From Hippopus hippopus (taxonomy: Eukaryota; Mollusca; Bivalvia; Cardiida; Cardiidae), in NCBI GenBank assembly GCA_946811185.2, contig OX328096.1:44344252-44408251 (forward strand): 64,000 bases of DNA. Reading direction: 5' to 3'. Of the stretch, positions 1-10,851 are shown one piece after another (within the stretch, counting starts at the first letter, position 1; each line of letters begins with the position of its first letter). The notes below the pieces were generated by a model. That model was not told the origin of the DNA. It worked only from the letters and a program-made list of their open reading frames with translations, and ran no database searches. Both the position numbers and the translations under genes were made by a program.

Positions 1-194
1 TAACTAACATGAAACTTTCAAGTCGACAGTAAAAGCCCAAATGTTGCTATTTCAAAGGTATTTTTTAGGGGAAAAATATACTCGAATCGGACAATGTAGA
101 TTCAAGAACAGACTGCACGTTCTGTGCAGTCTGATCTTACTTTACATTGTCCGCAAAAAGGTCAGGGAGTCGCGCTTAGCAGCCCAAGGATTAA
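1..194 (-). mobile_element. MITE-A copy, cut by window edge
   Basis: The copy reads from the GAAACTTTCAAGTCGACAGT end to the CGCGCTTAGCAGCC end and finishes in TTAA at 191-194. The internal palindrome lies at about 90-166. The first bases of the element may lie outside the window. Its terminal TTAA is also the first TTAA of the MITE-B copy that follows. Confidence 0.8.
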
Positions 195-345
195 CTCTTT
201 ACCTCACGACAAAGTAAATGTGACTGAAAAATTGAAATTGTTTATGGAAAGAAATAAAACATTGTGGGAAAAGAAGACAATGCTGGTAACCAGCATTGTT
301 TTTTCATGATTTTTGTAACTTTCTAGAATCCTCTTCTTCAGTCAT
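191..345 (+). mobile_element. MITE-B copy, right part decayed
   Basis: The copy starts TTAACTCTTTACC and keeps the ACATTGTGGGAAAAG left arm and the ATGCTGGTAACCAGCAT centre (about 271-300). The right arm decays after GCATTGTTTTTTC and no right TTAA terminus is recognisable. It shares TTAA 191-194 with the preceding MITE-A. Confidence 0.7.
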
Positions 346-639
346 TCACACCATCCAATATTAAAAAATTTTGAACGTCCGCATTGAAGAACACTGAATG
401 AATAAAATAAACACACACACCCACTCCCTTGAAAATAGAAAATGGACATGCAAATACAAGAAAACATTGTGTACAGGTGCAGATCTGCAATCTACGTACG
501 TCTAGAGTGCATTCGATACTAAAAGGTTCGAGTCATATGAAATTATTTGCGTGCAAAAACAAAATATACAAATATACAGCATCTTCGTTCTCGGTGTTCG
601 TCGATATCATAATCAAGGCAGACAGAGGTGAGTGTTACT
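346..639. other. Unassigned interval
   Basis: A short CA run (about 410-420) is the only feature seen. A small open frame here has no recognisable similarity. Confidence 0.4.
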
Positions 640-855
640 TTAACCCTTATCCCGTTAAATAACTAAAAAAAAAAAATTTTCGATTCGATAGTACAAAACC
701 CAAATATTGCTATTTCAAAGTTATGTTTTGGGGAATAATATCTCCTTATCGGACAGTGTAGATCAAAGATCAGACTGCACGTTCTGTGCAGTCTGATCTT
801 GACCTACACTGTCCGCAAAAGGTCAGTGAGTCGCGCTTAGCAGCCTAAGGGTTAA
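640..855 (-). mobile_element. MITE-A copy, full length
   Basis: TTAA at 640-643 and 852-855 bound an element reading TTAACCCTTATCCCGTTAAAT at the left and CGCGCTTAGCAGCCTAAGGG at the right. The central palindrome with the ACTGCACGTTCTGTGCAGT core is near 774-803. A poly-A expansion sits at about 663-675. Confidence 0.85.
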
Positions 856-1146
856 CGGAAAAGGTAACATCTGAAGCCTTTGTTGTGCAGGCTTAACTCA
901 CACTGTCAAGTTTTATTGCCAAGAATCATTTTTTACACGTTTTTCGTGCGGGTGCGCTTGTCGGAGGTTAAAAAAAGATTTTCAAGTAGTTCTGAATTTA
1001 TTGCTTTTGTATAACCATAGCTATAAGACGACTCCCGTGTCTTTATTGTTTCACGCACATTTATGATGTAAGATGTCATGAGGGGAAAAACGGTTTATAG
1101 ATGAAAGATGATTGGCATTGAAACAACCAACTCTGTAGGCGGTCCT

Positions 1147-1369
1147 TTAACTCTTTAACAGACGACAACGTTTTAGAATAGTTCATTTTGAAAGCATTCG
1201 CAGACAACTTATGAACTGTTGCTCAAATGACGGCATTTGTTATTGAAAGCGTTGAAAACATTATGAGAAAACGAGGAAAATGCTCGTGATCAGCATTTAC
1301 TCCTTTTTTTCACAGTGTTTAAGATGGCTTCTTCGTAAGCGTGGTAAAAGGGGAGAATTGTTTGGTTAA
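1147..1369 (+). mobile_element. MITE-B copy, diverged
   Basis: TTAACTCTTTAACAGACGAC opens the copy. The palindrome (about 1257-1320) is diverged, with centre ATGCTCGTGATCAGCAT. The right end reads GTGGTAAAAGGGGAG, then TTGGTTAAG. Confidence 0.7.
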
Positions 1370-1537
1370 GTAGTTGAAGAACTTTTTTTTTTCAAACTAA
1401 ATTATTGCGACTTGTTCTTGCGTACCGACAGTCGGTGAAAATTGAAATCAAGATCAGGATATCTCACAAAATATTTGACGGCTTAGACTGGAGATCAGTC
1501 TATCTTGACCTAACCAGGGACTCTATGTAACTTGTAT

Positions 1538-1782
1538 ATGAGTCACGATCTGTGGAAAGGGGGTTTGAAGTATCTATAAAAAGTATCGACCGATGGACAA
1601 TCTGCAGTCAGCGCAGGCTGACTTTTTTGCTATTGGTAAATTCTCTTCTTGTGAAAGGACCAATCTACCTCTTGATTTTGCCAGTCTTTGGACAAAATGG
1701 ATCCATAAACGGCAACGGCTTGCTAAGTATAATGCATCACGGAATGCATTAAACCCCCCTTTTTCCAGAGAGCCGCTCATAT
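1538..1782 (+). mobile_element. MITE-C copy, palindrome eroded
   Basis: Terminal repeats are recognisable (ATGAGTCACGATCTGTGG left, CCAGAGAGCCGCTCAT right), as is the GACAAAATGGATCCATAAAC interior. The left palindrome arm has mutated, leaving only CAGCGCAGGCTGAC clearly. Three overlapping open frames here are by-products of the repeat. Confidence 0.75.
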
Positions 1783-2274
1783 TTATCTATAACGCCTGAT
1801 CAAATTGCTAACAGTAACTAAATTCATGGATGAAAACCTAGGGGTTAAAATTATAATTTTCTATTACGCCATCACCGTGCCTTTTATCTTGCTGATAAGT
1901 AATTATATGCAATTATATGTTTACTTTGATCAACTTGAGACAACGAGTCATTAAACTGGCAAAACAGCTTGATGTATTTTTTCCCAATGATGTTTTTTGC
2001 ACGATTGAAATTGTACATGAGTTATCTCTCTTTGACAATTTCGTTTCTGAGACTGTTTTTTTTTTAGCTTTCAAAAAGAGCTGGATCACGGTTTTTTTTT
2101 CACCGAGCATAAAATTACTTACTTAATTATACATGTTACTACTTCTATGAGCGTTTCTATTTATTTTTCAGATTGAATTTTGAATCTTGATTTCCAATTT
2201 TCATCCCTGTTCAAAAGAAGTAACGTTTTTAGTGCCATAGCCGAAAACAAGAGTTTTTGTGGACGCTATAGAAT
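1783..2274. other. Unassigned interval
   Basis: AT-rich DNA with short T runs (2055-2064, 2092-2100). No element or coding similarity seen. Confidence 0.4.
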
Positions 2275-2275
2275 A

Positions 2276-2330
2276 AAATCAGACGTCACAGAACGTGCAG
2301 TCTGATCTTGGATCTAAACTGTCCACTTGT
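2276..2330 (+). mobile_element. MITE-A fragment (palindrome core)
   Basis: Only the core survives: CACAGAACGTGCAGTCTGAT followed by CTTGGATCTAAACTGTCC. Neither terminus is recognisable. Confidence 0.55.
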
Positions 2331-2632
2331 TTAGCCAAACATACAGGAAACATCTCTGCGTTTCAGTAGATGATATTACCAAGTCAGATACAATGGCTTT
2401 GTTATACTGGACGCAGCCAAAGACTTGTGTATCGCTGGTAAAATACAGCAGCAGTAAGTTACATGGTGTGGTGCACTTGAAGACGAGATATAATGAAATA
2501 TTGTTGATAACGGCGTTATGTACCAAAACAACGACGGGGCAAATCATTGATAGCAAAGCCAGGGCAACTATTTCCAAATTTCAGCACAAATATACAAAGC
2601 AATGGTTCTATAAACAGATTGCCCCTCCCTTG

Positions 2633-2859
2633 TGTTCTCCACTACACAATCTCGAGTTTTAACGACCCTGGGGAAGAAGGCTTTTGAAAACATTGTTGGA
2701 AAAGGAAGAAATGCTGGTAACCAGCATTTTCTGCTTTTCCCACAATGTTTTCTAATCTTGCAAAGACAAATCAACTCATTTGAGTACCATATAATTTGTC
2801 GTCTGCAAATGCTTTCAATTTAGACCAGTCTGAAATTTTGTCGTCTGGTAAAGAGTTGA
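2633..2859 (-). mobile_element. MITE-B copy, near full length
   Basis: Reads from CACTACACAATCTCGAG to TTGTCGTCTGGTAAAGAG. Palindrome at about 2691-2752 with centre GCTGGTAACCAGC. Both termini have lost part of their TTAA. Confidence 0.8.
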
Positions 2860-3048
2860 CTTAATCAGGACACTTAAGAAATTCACACAACAGAACTGAA
2901 AATCTGTACATTATATTCGGTTACTAACGGATGGCAGGGTTGCATGATAAACACAGGTTTACAATTCTATTTTGTCTTTATTCGCAGGAACATTATGGAA
3001 ATGACGACTGGTCTCTATATAGTGTAGATTGATTGAACGATTGTAGGA

Positions 3049-3261
3049 TTCACTGCCTACGCTGCTAAGCGCGACTCACTGACCTTTTGCGGACAATGTA
3101 GATCAAGATCAGACTGCACAGAACGTGCAGTCTGATCTTGGATCTACACTGTCCAATAAGGAGATATCTTTCTCCGATTTATAAATTTAAAATATCATAA
3201 ATCGAGTTTTTACTGTCGGGTTGAAAGTTTCATTTAATCTATTTATCAGGATAAGCGTTAA
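3049..3261 (+). mobile_element. MITE-A copy, full length
   Basis: GCTGCTAAGCGCGACTCAC at the left, palindrome about 3090-3155, right end CAGGATAAGCGTTAA. The left TTAACCC has decayed to TTCACTGCC. Confidence 0.85.
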
Positions 3262-3406
3262 CGCCTTTTCACTCAGGCCATAAATCTAAATAATTGATAA
3301 AGCTAAGTCTAGATCAAAAAACTATTTTATGACTTTTTAGCTGCAAGGATTTACACTATCTTTCAATAGTCCACAGTTCATCCTTCATTCTGAAGTCCAA
3401 AAGTCA

Positions 3407-3660
3407 AATGAGCCGCGGTCTGTAAAAAGGGGGTTTAATGCAACTTCGTAATGCATTATACCAAGCGAGCCAGCACATAATTATGGGTCCATAAAAATCA
3501 AGCAATCAATCAATTTTATCCAACAACCGGCTGAAAAAGGAGGTAGAATCAACCTTGGACATGCATACAATTCACAAATAGCATCTTAGCCTGCGGTCGA
3601 TAACATGGGTTGTTACTTTTCGCAGATGCATTAAATACCTTTTCACATAGCACGGCTCAA
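3407..3660 (-). mobile_element. MITE-C copy in left arm of the inverted duplication
   Basis: Left end ATGAGCCGCGGTCTGT, right end CACATAGCACGGCTCA. The palindrome is badly eroded, with TTAGCCTGCGGTCGAT surviving. It pairs with the copy at 4027-4292. Confidence 0.75.
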
Positions 3661-4026
3661 ATACATTGGTCAAAGTGCATAGGGCGGTGTTTTTAAACAT
3701 TGTGGCAATTGCTACTAGTGAGCAGTTGTTCCATTGGTTTTCTTGGGTTCCTAAATATCGATATAAAAAATTGATTGGGCCGTAATTTTATATCGTGAGA
3801 TGATTTGAAAAATGACGTGTCTGTAGCGGAATAGTTAGGTAATGACTAAAAGCCTAGTTGAGTGTTAACATTACCACGCGTCATAAAATAGTTCCAGTTT
3901 CCTGTTTTAAAGCTTTCTCTTCAACTAAATCAAGATAGGCTTAAACATAATTAGTCTTTTGATCGTTGACCTTTTAGTGACAGATTTCTCTAATCAAAAC
4001 TAATTTTTTCATGTCTGCAAATTGAT

Positions 4027-4292
4027 ATGAACCATACTCCGTGAAAATGGGGCTTAATTCATTTGCAAAAAGTATCGACTCATGTCAGCCCGCGCAGTCC
4101 GCGCAGGCTGACATGAGTCGAGACTTTTTGTTGTTTGTAAATCTTCTATGTGTCAAAGGACTATTTTACCTCCTTATTTAGTCAGTTGTCAGATTAAATG
4201 GGTTTTATGGATCCATAGCTATGTATTGACTCGTTTAGAATAATGCATTACGAAGATGCATTAAACCCCCTTTTTCCAAAGCATGGCTCATT
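4027..4292 (+). mobile_element. MITE-C copy in right arm of the inverted duplication
   Basis: Keeps a strong palindrome (CAGCCCGCGCAGTCCGCGCA at about 4085-4104 with flanking GACTCATGT and ACATGAGTC). It ends CCAAAGCATGGCTCA. Its palindrome is far better preserved than that of its partner copy. Confidence 0.8.
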
Positions 4293-4485
4293 TGAATTTT
4301 CGGCCTAAGAATGAAGGAACTGTGCACTGCTGAAAGATAGTGTAAATCCTTGCAGCTAAAAAATCATAAAATAGTTTTTGATCTAGACTTAGCTCGGTAT
4401 TTCAGAATTCAAACGGGTTAATTTACTTCCCACTCTCTGGGTTAGATCAAAATTTTATTGTAGAGTCAATTCTGAATTGACTTAC

Positions 4486-4751
4486 TTTCTAATTTGGTTC
4501 CTGCGTGGCTCAGTGGTAAAGTGTGGGACTCGCAGCCTGGAGGCCCCGGGTTCGAACCCAACCTGATCCGCAGGGCCTTTCGTGGGAGTGTCCTTGGGCA
4601 ACACACTTCAGAGCCCTAGCCTTGTACTGGTGAAACCCAGGTAATACATGACTATGTGAGCTGTCGCCGTGATATGAATGTTATAATGTTGAAAGCGGCG
4701 TAAAACATCATTCATTCATTCAATCAATCAATCAATCAATCAAATTTCTAA
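4486..4751 (+). mobile_element. tRNA-derived SINE with 7-bp target-site duplication
   Basis: A tRNA-like head begins near 4493. It has an A-box-like TGGCTCAGTGG (4506-4516) and a B box GGTTCGAACCC (4549-4559), which form an internal RNA polymerase III promoter. A conserved middle follows (TGTCCTTGGGCAACACACTT, about 4590-4609), then a 3' domain (GTCGCCGTGATATG ... AAGCGGCGTAAAACA) and a tail of ATTC/AATC repeats (4705-4744). TTTCTAA at 4486-4492 and 4745-4751 is the apparent target-site duplication, implying insertion by a LINE enzyme. The acceptor stem is not tRNA-like enough for a functional tRNA gene. This architecture is widespread in molluscs. Confidence 0.85.
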
Positions 4752-5537
4752 AATATACTCTGAATATAACTTTGGATACCTACCGCCAATACGTCTACAA
4801 GAAAAAATTTACAACCGTTAAAAGTTTAAAATCTGAAAACTTTGAAATGTTCACGTCTATAAAATTTTTCTCTCCTCATATGTTGAGCGTAGATACAGAT
4901 AAAAATCGCCGTAAAAAACGCCCCATGCATTATGCATTACAAGCACTCTTAAAAACGATAAAAACAGCTAAATTTATGGCGCAATATGCGTCGCCTCGTA
5001 TTTTCACCCCTCCTGGAAGAAAAAAAAACTGTCGACATAAAGTGAAACCATTTCATAGTGATAAGTATCGCTGTAACGCCGGCTGACAGGTGCGAGGGAT
5101 ATATACCAATATACCTGACATCGAATGACAGAAAATATCCTTCTTCTTGTTCCGTCTGACAGCGCTAACCCATAAACTTGACATATTTAACACAAGCCCC
5201 CCATCTAGGGAGTATCGCTTACATCCAGTGAATTATATCTATAAATAACGTGTAAATACGGACAGAACGAGGCTATGGGAGCGTTCATTATTTTTAATTA
5301 AAGATGATATGATAAAGCGCCTTGCTGATCTGGAGGTACAATGGCGGACTTGTACGGTTGTCAAGGAAATGATGAAGAAGCGGTGGGGGAACAGTGAGCT
5401 GGTATGCAATTACGGTAAACACGGACCGAATTCGTACATGACATGGGGCATTGGTGTCAAGATCTATTATGTACTGATGCTGTGTTTCGAATGTCTGCCG
5501 AGATAATTCGTACATTCGCAAACTAACCAACCGCTTT
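4752..5537. other. Interval without recognised elements
   Basis: Contains a 104-codon open frame (4772-5086) whose basic, low-complexity product resembles nothing I know. The frame starts right after the SINE. I do not call it a gene. Confidence 0.35.
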
Positions 5538-6080
5538 CGTAATTTTCGGTGCCTGTCATTTTCCAGTTTGTCCTTACTTTTTCACACAAATACCCTGAGA
5601 ATCCCCCCCTAGAGGTCTATCTAACGAATTCAAGTAACTTTACCATGATCTTTACCATTCTATCCCGAGTTTTAACGACTCTAAAACAGAAAGCTGTAGA
5701 AAACATTGTTGTAAAAGGAGAAAATGCTGGTAACCAGCATTTTCTCCTTTTCCCACAATGTTTTCTACGTATTCAGAGACTAATACTATCATTTGGAAAA
5801 TATCTGAATTGTCTGAAAATTCCTTCTATATAGACGAGTCTATTTTTTTCCCTGCGGCAAAGGGTCAACTTATTTCCCACTGAATCAAAATTATAGCAGA
5901 GGATTTAGATAATTATTCTAGGGGAATATAGACACACAATATGAAACATTTCGTAACTTTTTGTGTATGCCATCAGCAACTATGTCCCCATGTTTTTCAC
6001 ACAAATTACCGGGAAAACGCACCCAGAGGTCTACGTTATTTAATATTGACGAATTCGCGTACTTTTACCTCGTCACCCCC
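5538..6080 (+). repeat. Direct duplication of a MITE-B left flank
   Basis: About 5538-5650 and 5950-6080 are diverged copies of one sequence. Both contain TTTTTCACACAAAT and AGAGGTCTA, then ACGAATTC. Each copy ends where a MITE-B begins. Confidence 0.55.
5648..5872 (-). mobile_element. MITE-B copy
   Basis: Palindrome at about 5699-5764, centre CTGGTAACCAG. Left end TCTTTACCATTC; right end CTGCGGCAAAGGGTCAAC. It sits at the same relative point of a duplicated flank as the next MITE-B, in opposite orientation. Confidence 0.8.
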
Positions 6081-6308
6081 TTAACTCTTTACCAAACGAC
6101 AAAATTTCAGACTGGTCCAAATTGAAAGCATTTGCAGACGACAAATAAAAGATGGCTTAAATAGTGGAATTTGTAATTGATAGAATAGAAAACATTGCGG
6201 GAAAAGGAGAAAATGCTGGTTACCAGCATTTTCTCCTTTTCCCACAATGTTTTTAAAGGGTCTCTTTCCAAGGGTCGTTAAAACTCGGGATTGTGTGGTA
6301 AAGGGTTA
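6081..6308 (+). mobile_element. MITE-B, reference copy
   Basis: This 228-bp copy shows the family plan. TTAA (6081-6084) and TTAA (6305-6308) bound terminal repeats of about 15 bp (CTCTTTACCAAAC against CCCTTTACCACAC on the other strand). An internal palindrome has two 30-bp arms (6191-6220 and 6222-6251), one spacer base and one mismatch. Outside the palindrome the halves differ: AATTGAAAGCATTTGCAGAC on the left, AAGGGTCGTTAAAACTCGGG on the right. No coding capacity. The TTAA target and CYCTTT ends match piggyBac-like non-autonomous elements (inference). RNA from the centre would fold into a long hairpin. Confidence 0.9.
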
Positions 6309-7144
6309 AACAAACCTTGCAGTGCTGAACATCCTTGTTTAATTAATACAGATACGCATCTAATGAATAAAGTTTTAACACAAAATGTAACGGGCTAAAG
6401 CTAAAGTTGATCGTTCCATAACTCTGGGACGGTCAAGTAGATACAATTGACATTTCCAGTTGGTATAGCCCAGTTATTACAAGTTTTCATAATTGGATAA
6501 AACTCAAAATATTAAGGTGACCAGTATAATTGGATAAAAAAGATACTCTATGGCCAGAGCTGTAGATTCAAGATTAATGCTGCATATTCTGTACAGTCTG
6601 ATTTTGATCTACGCCGTTAGCTAAAGCTACTTTAGTGGCTAATGGCAATAAAGTACATGTAGTTAAACATAATAGATTATTTTTCGTTAATTACAAAACT
6701 GTTACAGCTTGCTTGTCCATGTCCTGTTTTCAGTGTCATTCACTGTTCCTAGCTTTTCTATTAGCTCTATGTTGTATAAACAATGACGATTAATACATTT
6801 TTGTCATTTACGTTCTTGGTCAAGCAGATCATTGTATTGCAGTGTTTTGTGTCTTGTGGTCAGAACGTCCTTATAAAGTAGTCGACAATGTAAGTTCAAG
6901 ATCAGACTTCATAGGATGGAACATGACTAGCTTATACGTTCTATGCCGTCCGATTCCAGTAAACACAGGAAAATGTCCCTTTCTGGTTGAATGCAATGGA
7001 GAAGTTTAATGGAATCTAATAGAGAGTTTTCTTGTACCGAGACGCCTTAAACAGAAACAACTTCAGATGAAATTGGTAAGTAGGTATAGAAGTCGAACGA
7101 ACCGGCAACACTTTGAATGAAATGATGACAGTACTTAACTTAAA
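6309..7144. other. Interval with two MITE-A-like core remnants
   Basis: Degraded relatives of the A palindrome occur at about 6560-6625 (GATTTTGATCTACGCCGT) and 6885-6955 (TGTAAGTTCAAGATCAGACT, then TATGCCGTCCGATT). Nothing else recognised. Confidence 0.4.
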
Positions 7145-7430
7145 CAAGAGCACTGCATGCGGATGCCAACGCTCGGCTGCGACTGCTTGATTTTCATCGA
7201 AAATTTTAAGTCGAAAAAGGGTTATGAATGTATCAAAAACACTTTGATGATTACCTGCCCTTGTAGTATGGGTTCCCCTTTTTGATGGTTAACGCTTTGT
7301 CCAAGTTTGAAATAAATATCTTCAGTAACAACAGAGATATTATCAAATATCATGTGCACGGCGACAACGGCGATGCAGACGCAAACGACGACGACAGGGT
7401 TATGACAATACCTCGACGTTTTCTTCGAAG
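7145..7430 (+). mobile_element. Half copy of AAGAGCACC foldback element
   Basis: Begins AAGAGCACTGCATGCGG and continues GCCAACGCTCGGCTGC, AAGTCGAAAAAGGG, TTACCTGCCCTTGTAGTATG and ACCTCGACGTTTTC. It matches one arm of the element at 49836-50404; the other arm is absent. An overlapping minus-strand frame of 94 codons is a by-product. Confidence 0.75.
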
Positions 7431-7695
7431 ACAGCCGAGCTAACAATGGGTTATGAGGACAGTGCAGCCACAGGAAAGCTGCTGTTTCCGCCAACATCAC
7501 AGACAACTCGCTTCGAATGGAAAAAGAAATAGGAACAAATAAGTATGCTTCGAAAAAAAAAAATATGCTTCAAAACTGCCGAGCTAACAAGGGGTTATGA
7601 GGACAGTGCAGCCACGGACAAGGTGCTGTTTCCGCCAACATCACAGACAACTTGCTTCGAAAGGAAAAAGAAATAGGAAAAAATAAATATGCTTA
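7428..7695 (+). repeat. Tandem duplication, unit about 138 bp
   Basis: GCCGAGCTAACAA ... GGTTATGAGGACAGTGCAGC ... TGTTTCCGCCAACATCACAG occurs at about 7433 and again at about 7571. The units differ at few positions (CAGGAAAGC against CGGACAAGG, ACTCGC against ACTTGC), so the duplication is fairly recent. Confidence 0.8.
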
Positions 7696-8374
7696 CTGGG
7701 CATAATTGATTTATATTCTTTCTGTCAAGGTCTACAGTGTTTTAAAACAATAAAAAAATACAGTTTCTGAATGGCATCGTTAAATATCACATTACGCTCA
7801 TATGACACAGGGTCCTGAAAGGGTAACCGTTCTTTTGGCTGCTCAACCTTTATAAAAGCAGGAAACACCAAAATATCACCCGTGCTGGGCTTTACATAAG
7901 ATGCTGCTCTGTGTATTTCCGAAACTGGGACCGTTTAAGAAGAAGAAGGAAAAGATGATGATGATGATGAGTTTTTGTTAATTTACAACTTAAGCATAGT
8001 GGTGTCATTTCGATGTTAAGATTGATCTAAGATCAACATCAGGGTTCGTATAAAACACCAACTATTCAGAATTTAATTCTGAATGTGAAGTTTCAAACCG
8101 GACATAATTATGATTGTAAGAGCCTTATTAATGATCTTCATTCATATCCCAATGTGTTTGGACATCTTTAGGCCGAAAGCAAAAGTATAACTTTTTTTGA
8201 TACGTCCTTTCGTGTATTTTGATATTTTGAAAGACAACAAACCTTTTAAACTCAAACCCGGTTTGTCATGGCCGCTTTTGACATTTTTTACATATTTTTT
8301 GACAAGGTTAACTCCTGGCGTGCCCATTACAACTAAAGTCTGAAGCCAGACTTGTTTAAAGGACACACTGCATA
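7696..8374. other. Unassigned interval with GATGAT run
   Basis: A short GAT run lies at about 7957-7972. No element or coding similarity seen. Confidence 0.4.
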
Positions 8375-8632
8375 GAGCGTTTGAGTAACGTGGATTTCAT
8401 TGCATTTCCTGATGCATTATACCAAGCAAGTCATCACATAAACATGGATCCATAAAATCCATTTTGTCTATCAACAGGCTGACTTCTGAGGTAGAATGGT
8501 CCTTGAACATGCAGAAAATAGAACAAAATCAAAATGTTTCGACTCAGGTCAGCCTGCGCAGTCAAGGCAGTATACCTTGGTCGAAACTTTTAGCGTATGC
8601 ATTATACGCCTTTTCAGAGAGCATGGCTTGTA
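8375..8632 (-). mobile_element. MITE-C copy, one palindrome arm altered
   Basis: GATGCATTATACCAAGCAAG and CATCACATAAACATGGATCC identify the family; the right end is CAGAGAGCATGGCTTG. One arm reads CAGCCTGCGCAGTC while the other has changed to AAGGCAGTATACC. Confidence 0.8.
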
Positions 8633-9611
8633 TAAAATTATTTTAATCTGGGTATAAACATTGTCCGGACATACGAGATATTCTTTAAAGAAATAAAACA
8701 TTTTAAAAAAGGGCAATACTTGGATCTTTTTTTCCTGACAGAAAATGTGTCCTTTGCTTATTTGACTTTCTAAAAGTCTCAAACCTCCCACCACGGTATA
8801 CAAAGCCACAGACTCTGCCTTTTTTCTATCCTAACCAGAAACTATCGTAGGTCGCCCAAGGCAGAGAAAACAACCAAAGATCTTTGATTTATCACAATAC
8901 ACAGAAAGAACACATATCCCACCTGTCCCTCTTTACAAATCGAGGCAAACAAACATCAGATTGAATCCAATGATTCATGTGATCTCGGGGAGACATTTTA
9001 CAAAATTTACATCCCTTGTTTGACAGGCGCCTCTATTTGGCTGATATTTATGTCTTCATAATTAAAGGTTAGGTCTTTAAATCTTTCCGTATTTGCCTCT
9101 CCCCATCTATTCTCCGCACAACAAACGTTGATTTGTAGCCCAAAGAGGTTTGCCCAGGTCACGTCAATATGGCCGCCCAACCTCTCAAGTGCTGTCGCTT
9201 GCGGACTGGAAAATACGATAAATCACCCTTTGAGAGAGGAAAAATAAAAGGAATTGAAACAAGATATTAAATCAATTTTGAATAAGGTTCGTGGTAAGTG
9301 GCTGTAAATTTTATCCCCTCAGCTGCAAGTGGGAGGTAAAGCCATTATGTAGGTGCAAATAATTGAGTTTTTCATCCGAGGACGGTGATTTACAGGCTCC
9401 TCTTGTTTCGTGACAGTTTTATGGTGTCGCGCTTTTGTACTGGTGGTTTTATAAACGTCATAAATTTAAAGCGACATCGATAAAATGTTAATAGGCCTTG
9501 TACAACTTTGTCATTTATTATGCTAATGGTAGGCTAGGGAAAAGAAGGGATTTTTATGCACAGCTTTTTCTTAAAGCACACGAATAATATTAGTCCACAC
9601 CCAATTTTTTT
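8633..9611. other. Repeat-free interval of about 1 kb
   Basis: No recognised element. The stretch around 9090-9230 has GC-balanced sequence (AGGTCACGTCAATATGGCCG) unlike the AT-rich surroundings. No coding frame is convincing. Confidence 0.4.
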
Positions 9612-9776
9612 TTAGCTCTTTACCAGACAAAAGTTTAGATTTATGCGAAGATAAAACATTTGCAGACGACATATCAACGCGGCTAAAATTATAAAATTTG
9701 CATGTCAAAGGCAAGAAAACAGTGTGGTGCAAGAAGAAAATGCTCGTTACCATAGGATTGCTTGGTAAAGGGTTAA
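9612..9776 (+). mobile_element. MITE-B with deletion from palindrome centre
   Basis: The left half is present (CTCTTTACCAGAC, ACATTTGCAGACGAC) up to AAAATGCTCGTTACCA. Sequence then jumps directly to TAGGATTGCTTGGTAAAGGG, then TTAA. The whole right arm and most of the right half are missing. Confidence 0.75.
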
Positions 9777-10851
9777 ACAAAAACAAAACATTGCGCAGTT
9801 AAAATCAATTTCACCGGCACAATGAAGCGAGGACGGAGATACAAACTTTGATAGTGGAAGAAGATGATTCGAATCCGAATGGTACCGAATACGGTCTGGG
9901 TGTCAATGTTGTACTTTACATTGTGGTGTGGCATGACGGACTGTTTTGTTTTCTTCAGTTTTCCTTTCATGTAGGACCAGATAACACTGAATCGTCGGTG
10001 TCATGGCAGCTTAAAAATGACTCTTTAATGTTTAGAGCGTCAGAGAACAGAGGAGTAAATGTGTGGGTTTTTTTTTTAACAGGAAAACATATTACTCTCA
10101 CCCATTGGCTAATCCGTGAACCTTCATATTTTAGATATTCAAGACAATTCCACTTATTGGAAATGCTTGTGAATGGTTTTCTTACTGCTTTTTGTTATGG
10201 GTGTTAATGGTGATGATAATGATGATGATGGTGAAGATTCAACTTCATTTTTCATATTCTGTGACAACAGAGGAAATGCGTATGTGAGCTTGCAGTGCAC
10301 CAATTACAATATCCTGATATGCCAAAAAATGTAACAGTAGGAGAGTTTTTACTGGCACAGTCTTTAGCCTGAACCAGTCAGTTCCGAACCTATAACTTGC
10401 TACTTACCAATCCTTAAAATGTGCGGGAAGCACTGGGAGACCTATTTTAAAGTGAAACTAAAAAAAAGTCTGTTTCTTTTCTCCATGACTGCAAGACAGT
10501 TTAACATTTTTTTTTGACGCTAAAAATATAGCTTTGACTTTGTTAAATCCCTGAAACCAGCCCTTGATTCGGAGAGATTTTGTTTGTATCATTTGGGAAG
10601 AAAGTCTAGAAGCGTAAAGATCTGATGCATGTAGCTGCACTCGTCATAACTCGGCCGATTCCGTAACTGCATCTAACCTTGTCCGTATCAAGGAGGTTTC
10701 CATTTGAAGTCCTGACAGTAAAATGATCCTAAGCATGGCAGCGCCCATAGTCCAGTCAATAAAGGATAGGGGTTAGAACTAATTGCAAAAGAATTTCTGA
10801 GTATACCATGCAAAAGAGAAATTTTTCTAAAACCACTACATGTAAATCGAT
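9777..10851. other. Interval without recognised elements
   Basis: Includes a 119-codon open frame (9848-10207) without recognisable domain and a GAT/GATGAT run (10208-10232). Neither supports a gene. Confidence 0.4.

Larger units (their letters stand above)
3298..4397. repeat. About 1.1-kb inverted duplication enclosing two MITE-C copies
   Basis: The left arm (about 3298-3665) and right arm (about 4027-4397) are reverse complements: GCTAAGTCTAGATC at the left end matches GATCTAGACTTAGC at the right end. The arms include unique flank (about 110 bp) plus an oppositely oriented MITE-C each. The flank shows only scattered differences. The spacer is about 360 bp. Confidence 0.75.

Noticed and set aside
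4493..4575. Functional tRNA gene
   Set aside because: A and B boxes are present, but the acceptor stem does not close, and a SINE body with tail and target duplication follows.
4772..5086. 104-codon basic open frame after the SINE
   Set aside because: Low-complexity Lys-rich product with no known similarity; no splice or promoter evidence.
6081..6308. CRISPR-like or operator-like palindromic repeats
   Set aside because: The repeats are dispersed, TTAA-bounded and in both orientations, in what is clearly animal DNA; they are transposable elements.
9848..10207. 119-codon open frame as a gene
   Set aside because: No recognisable domain, unusual composition and no supporting context; a frame of this length is expected occasionally in 64 kb.
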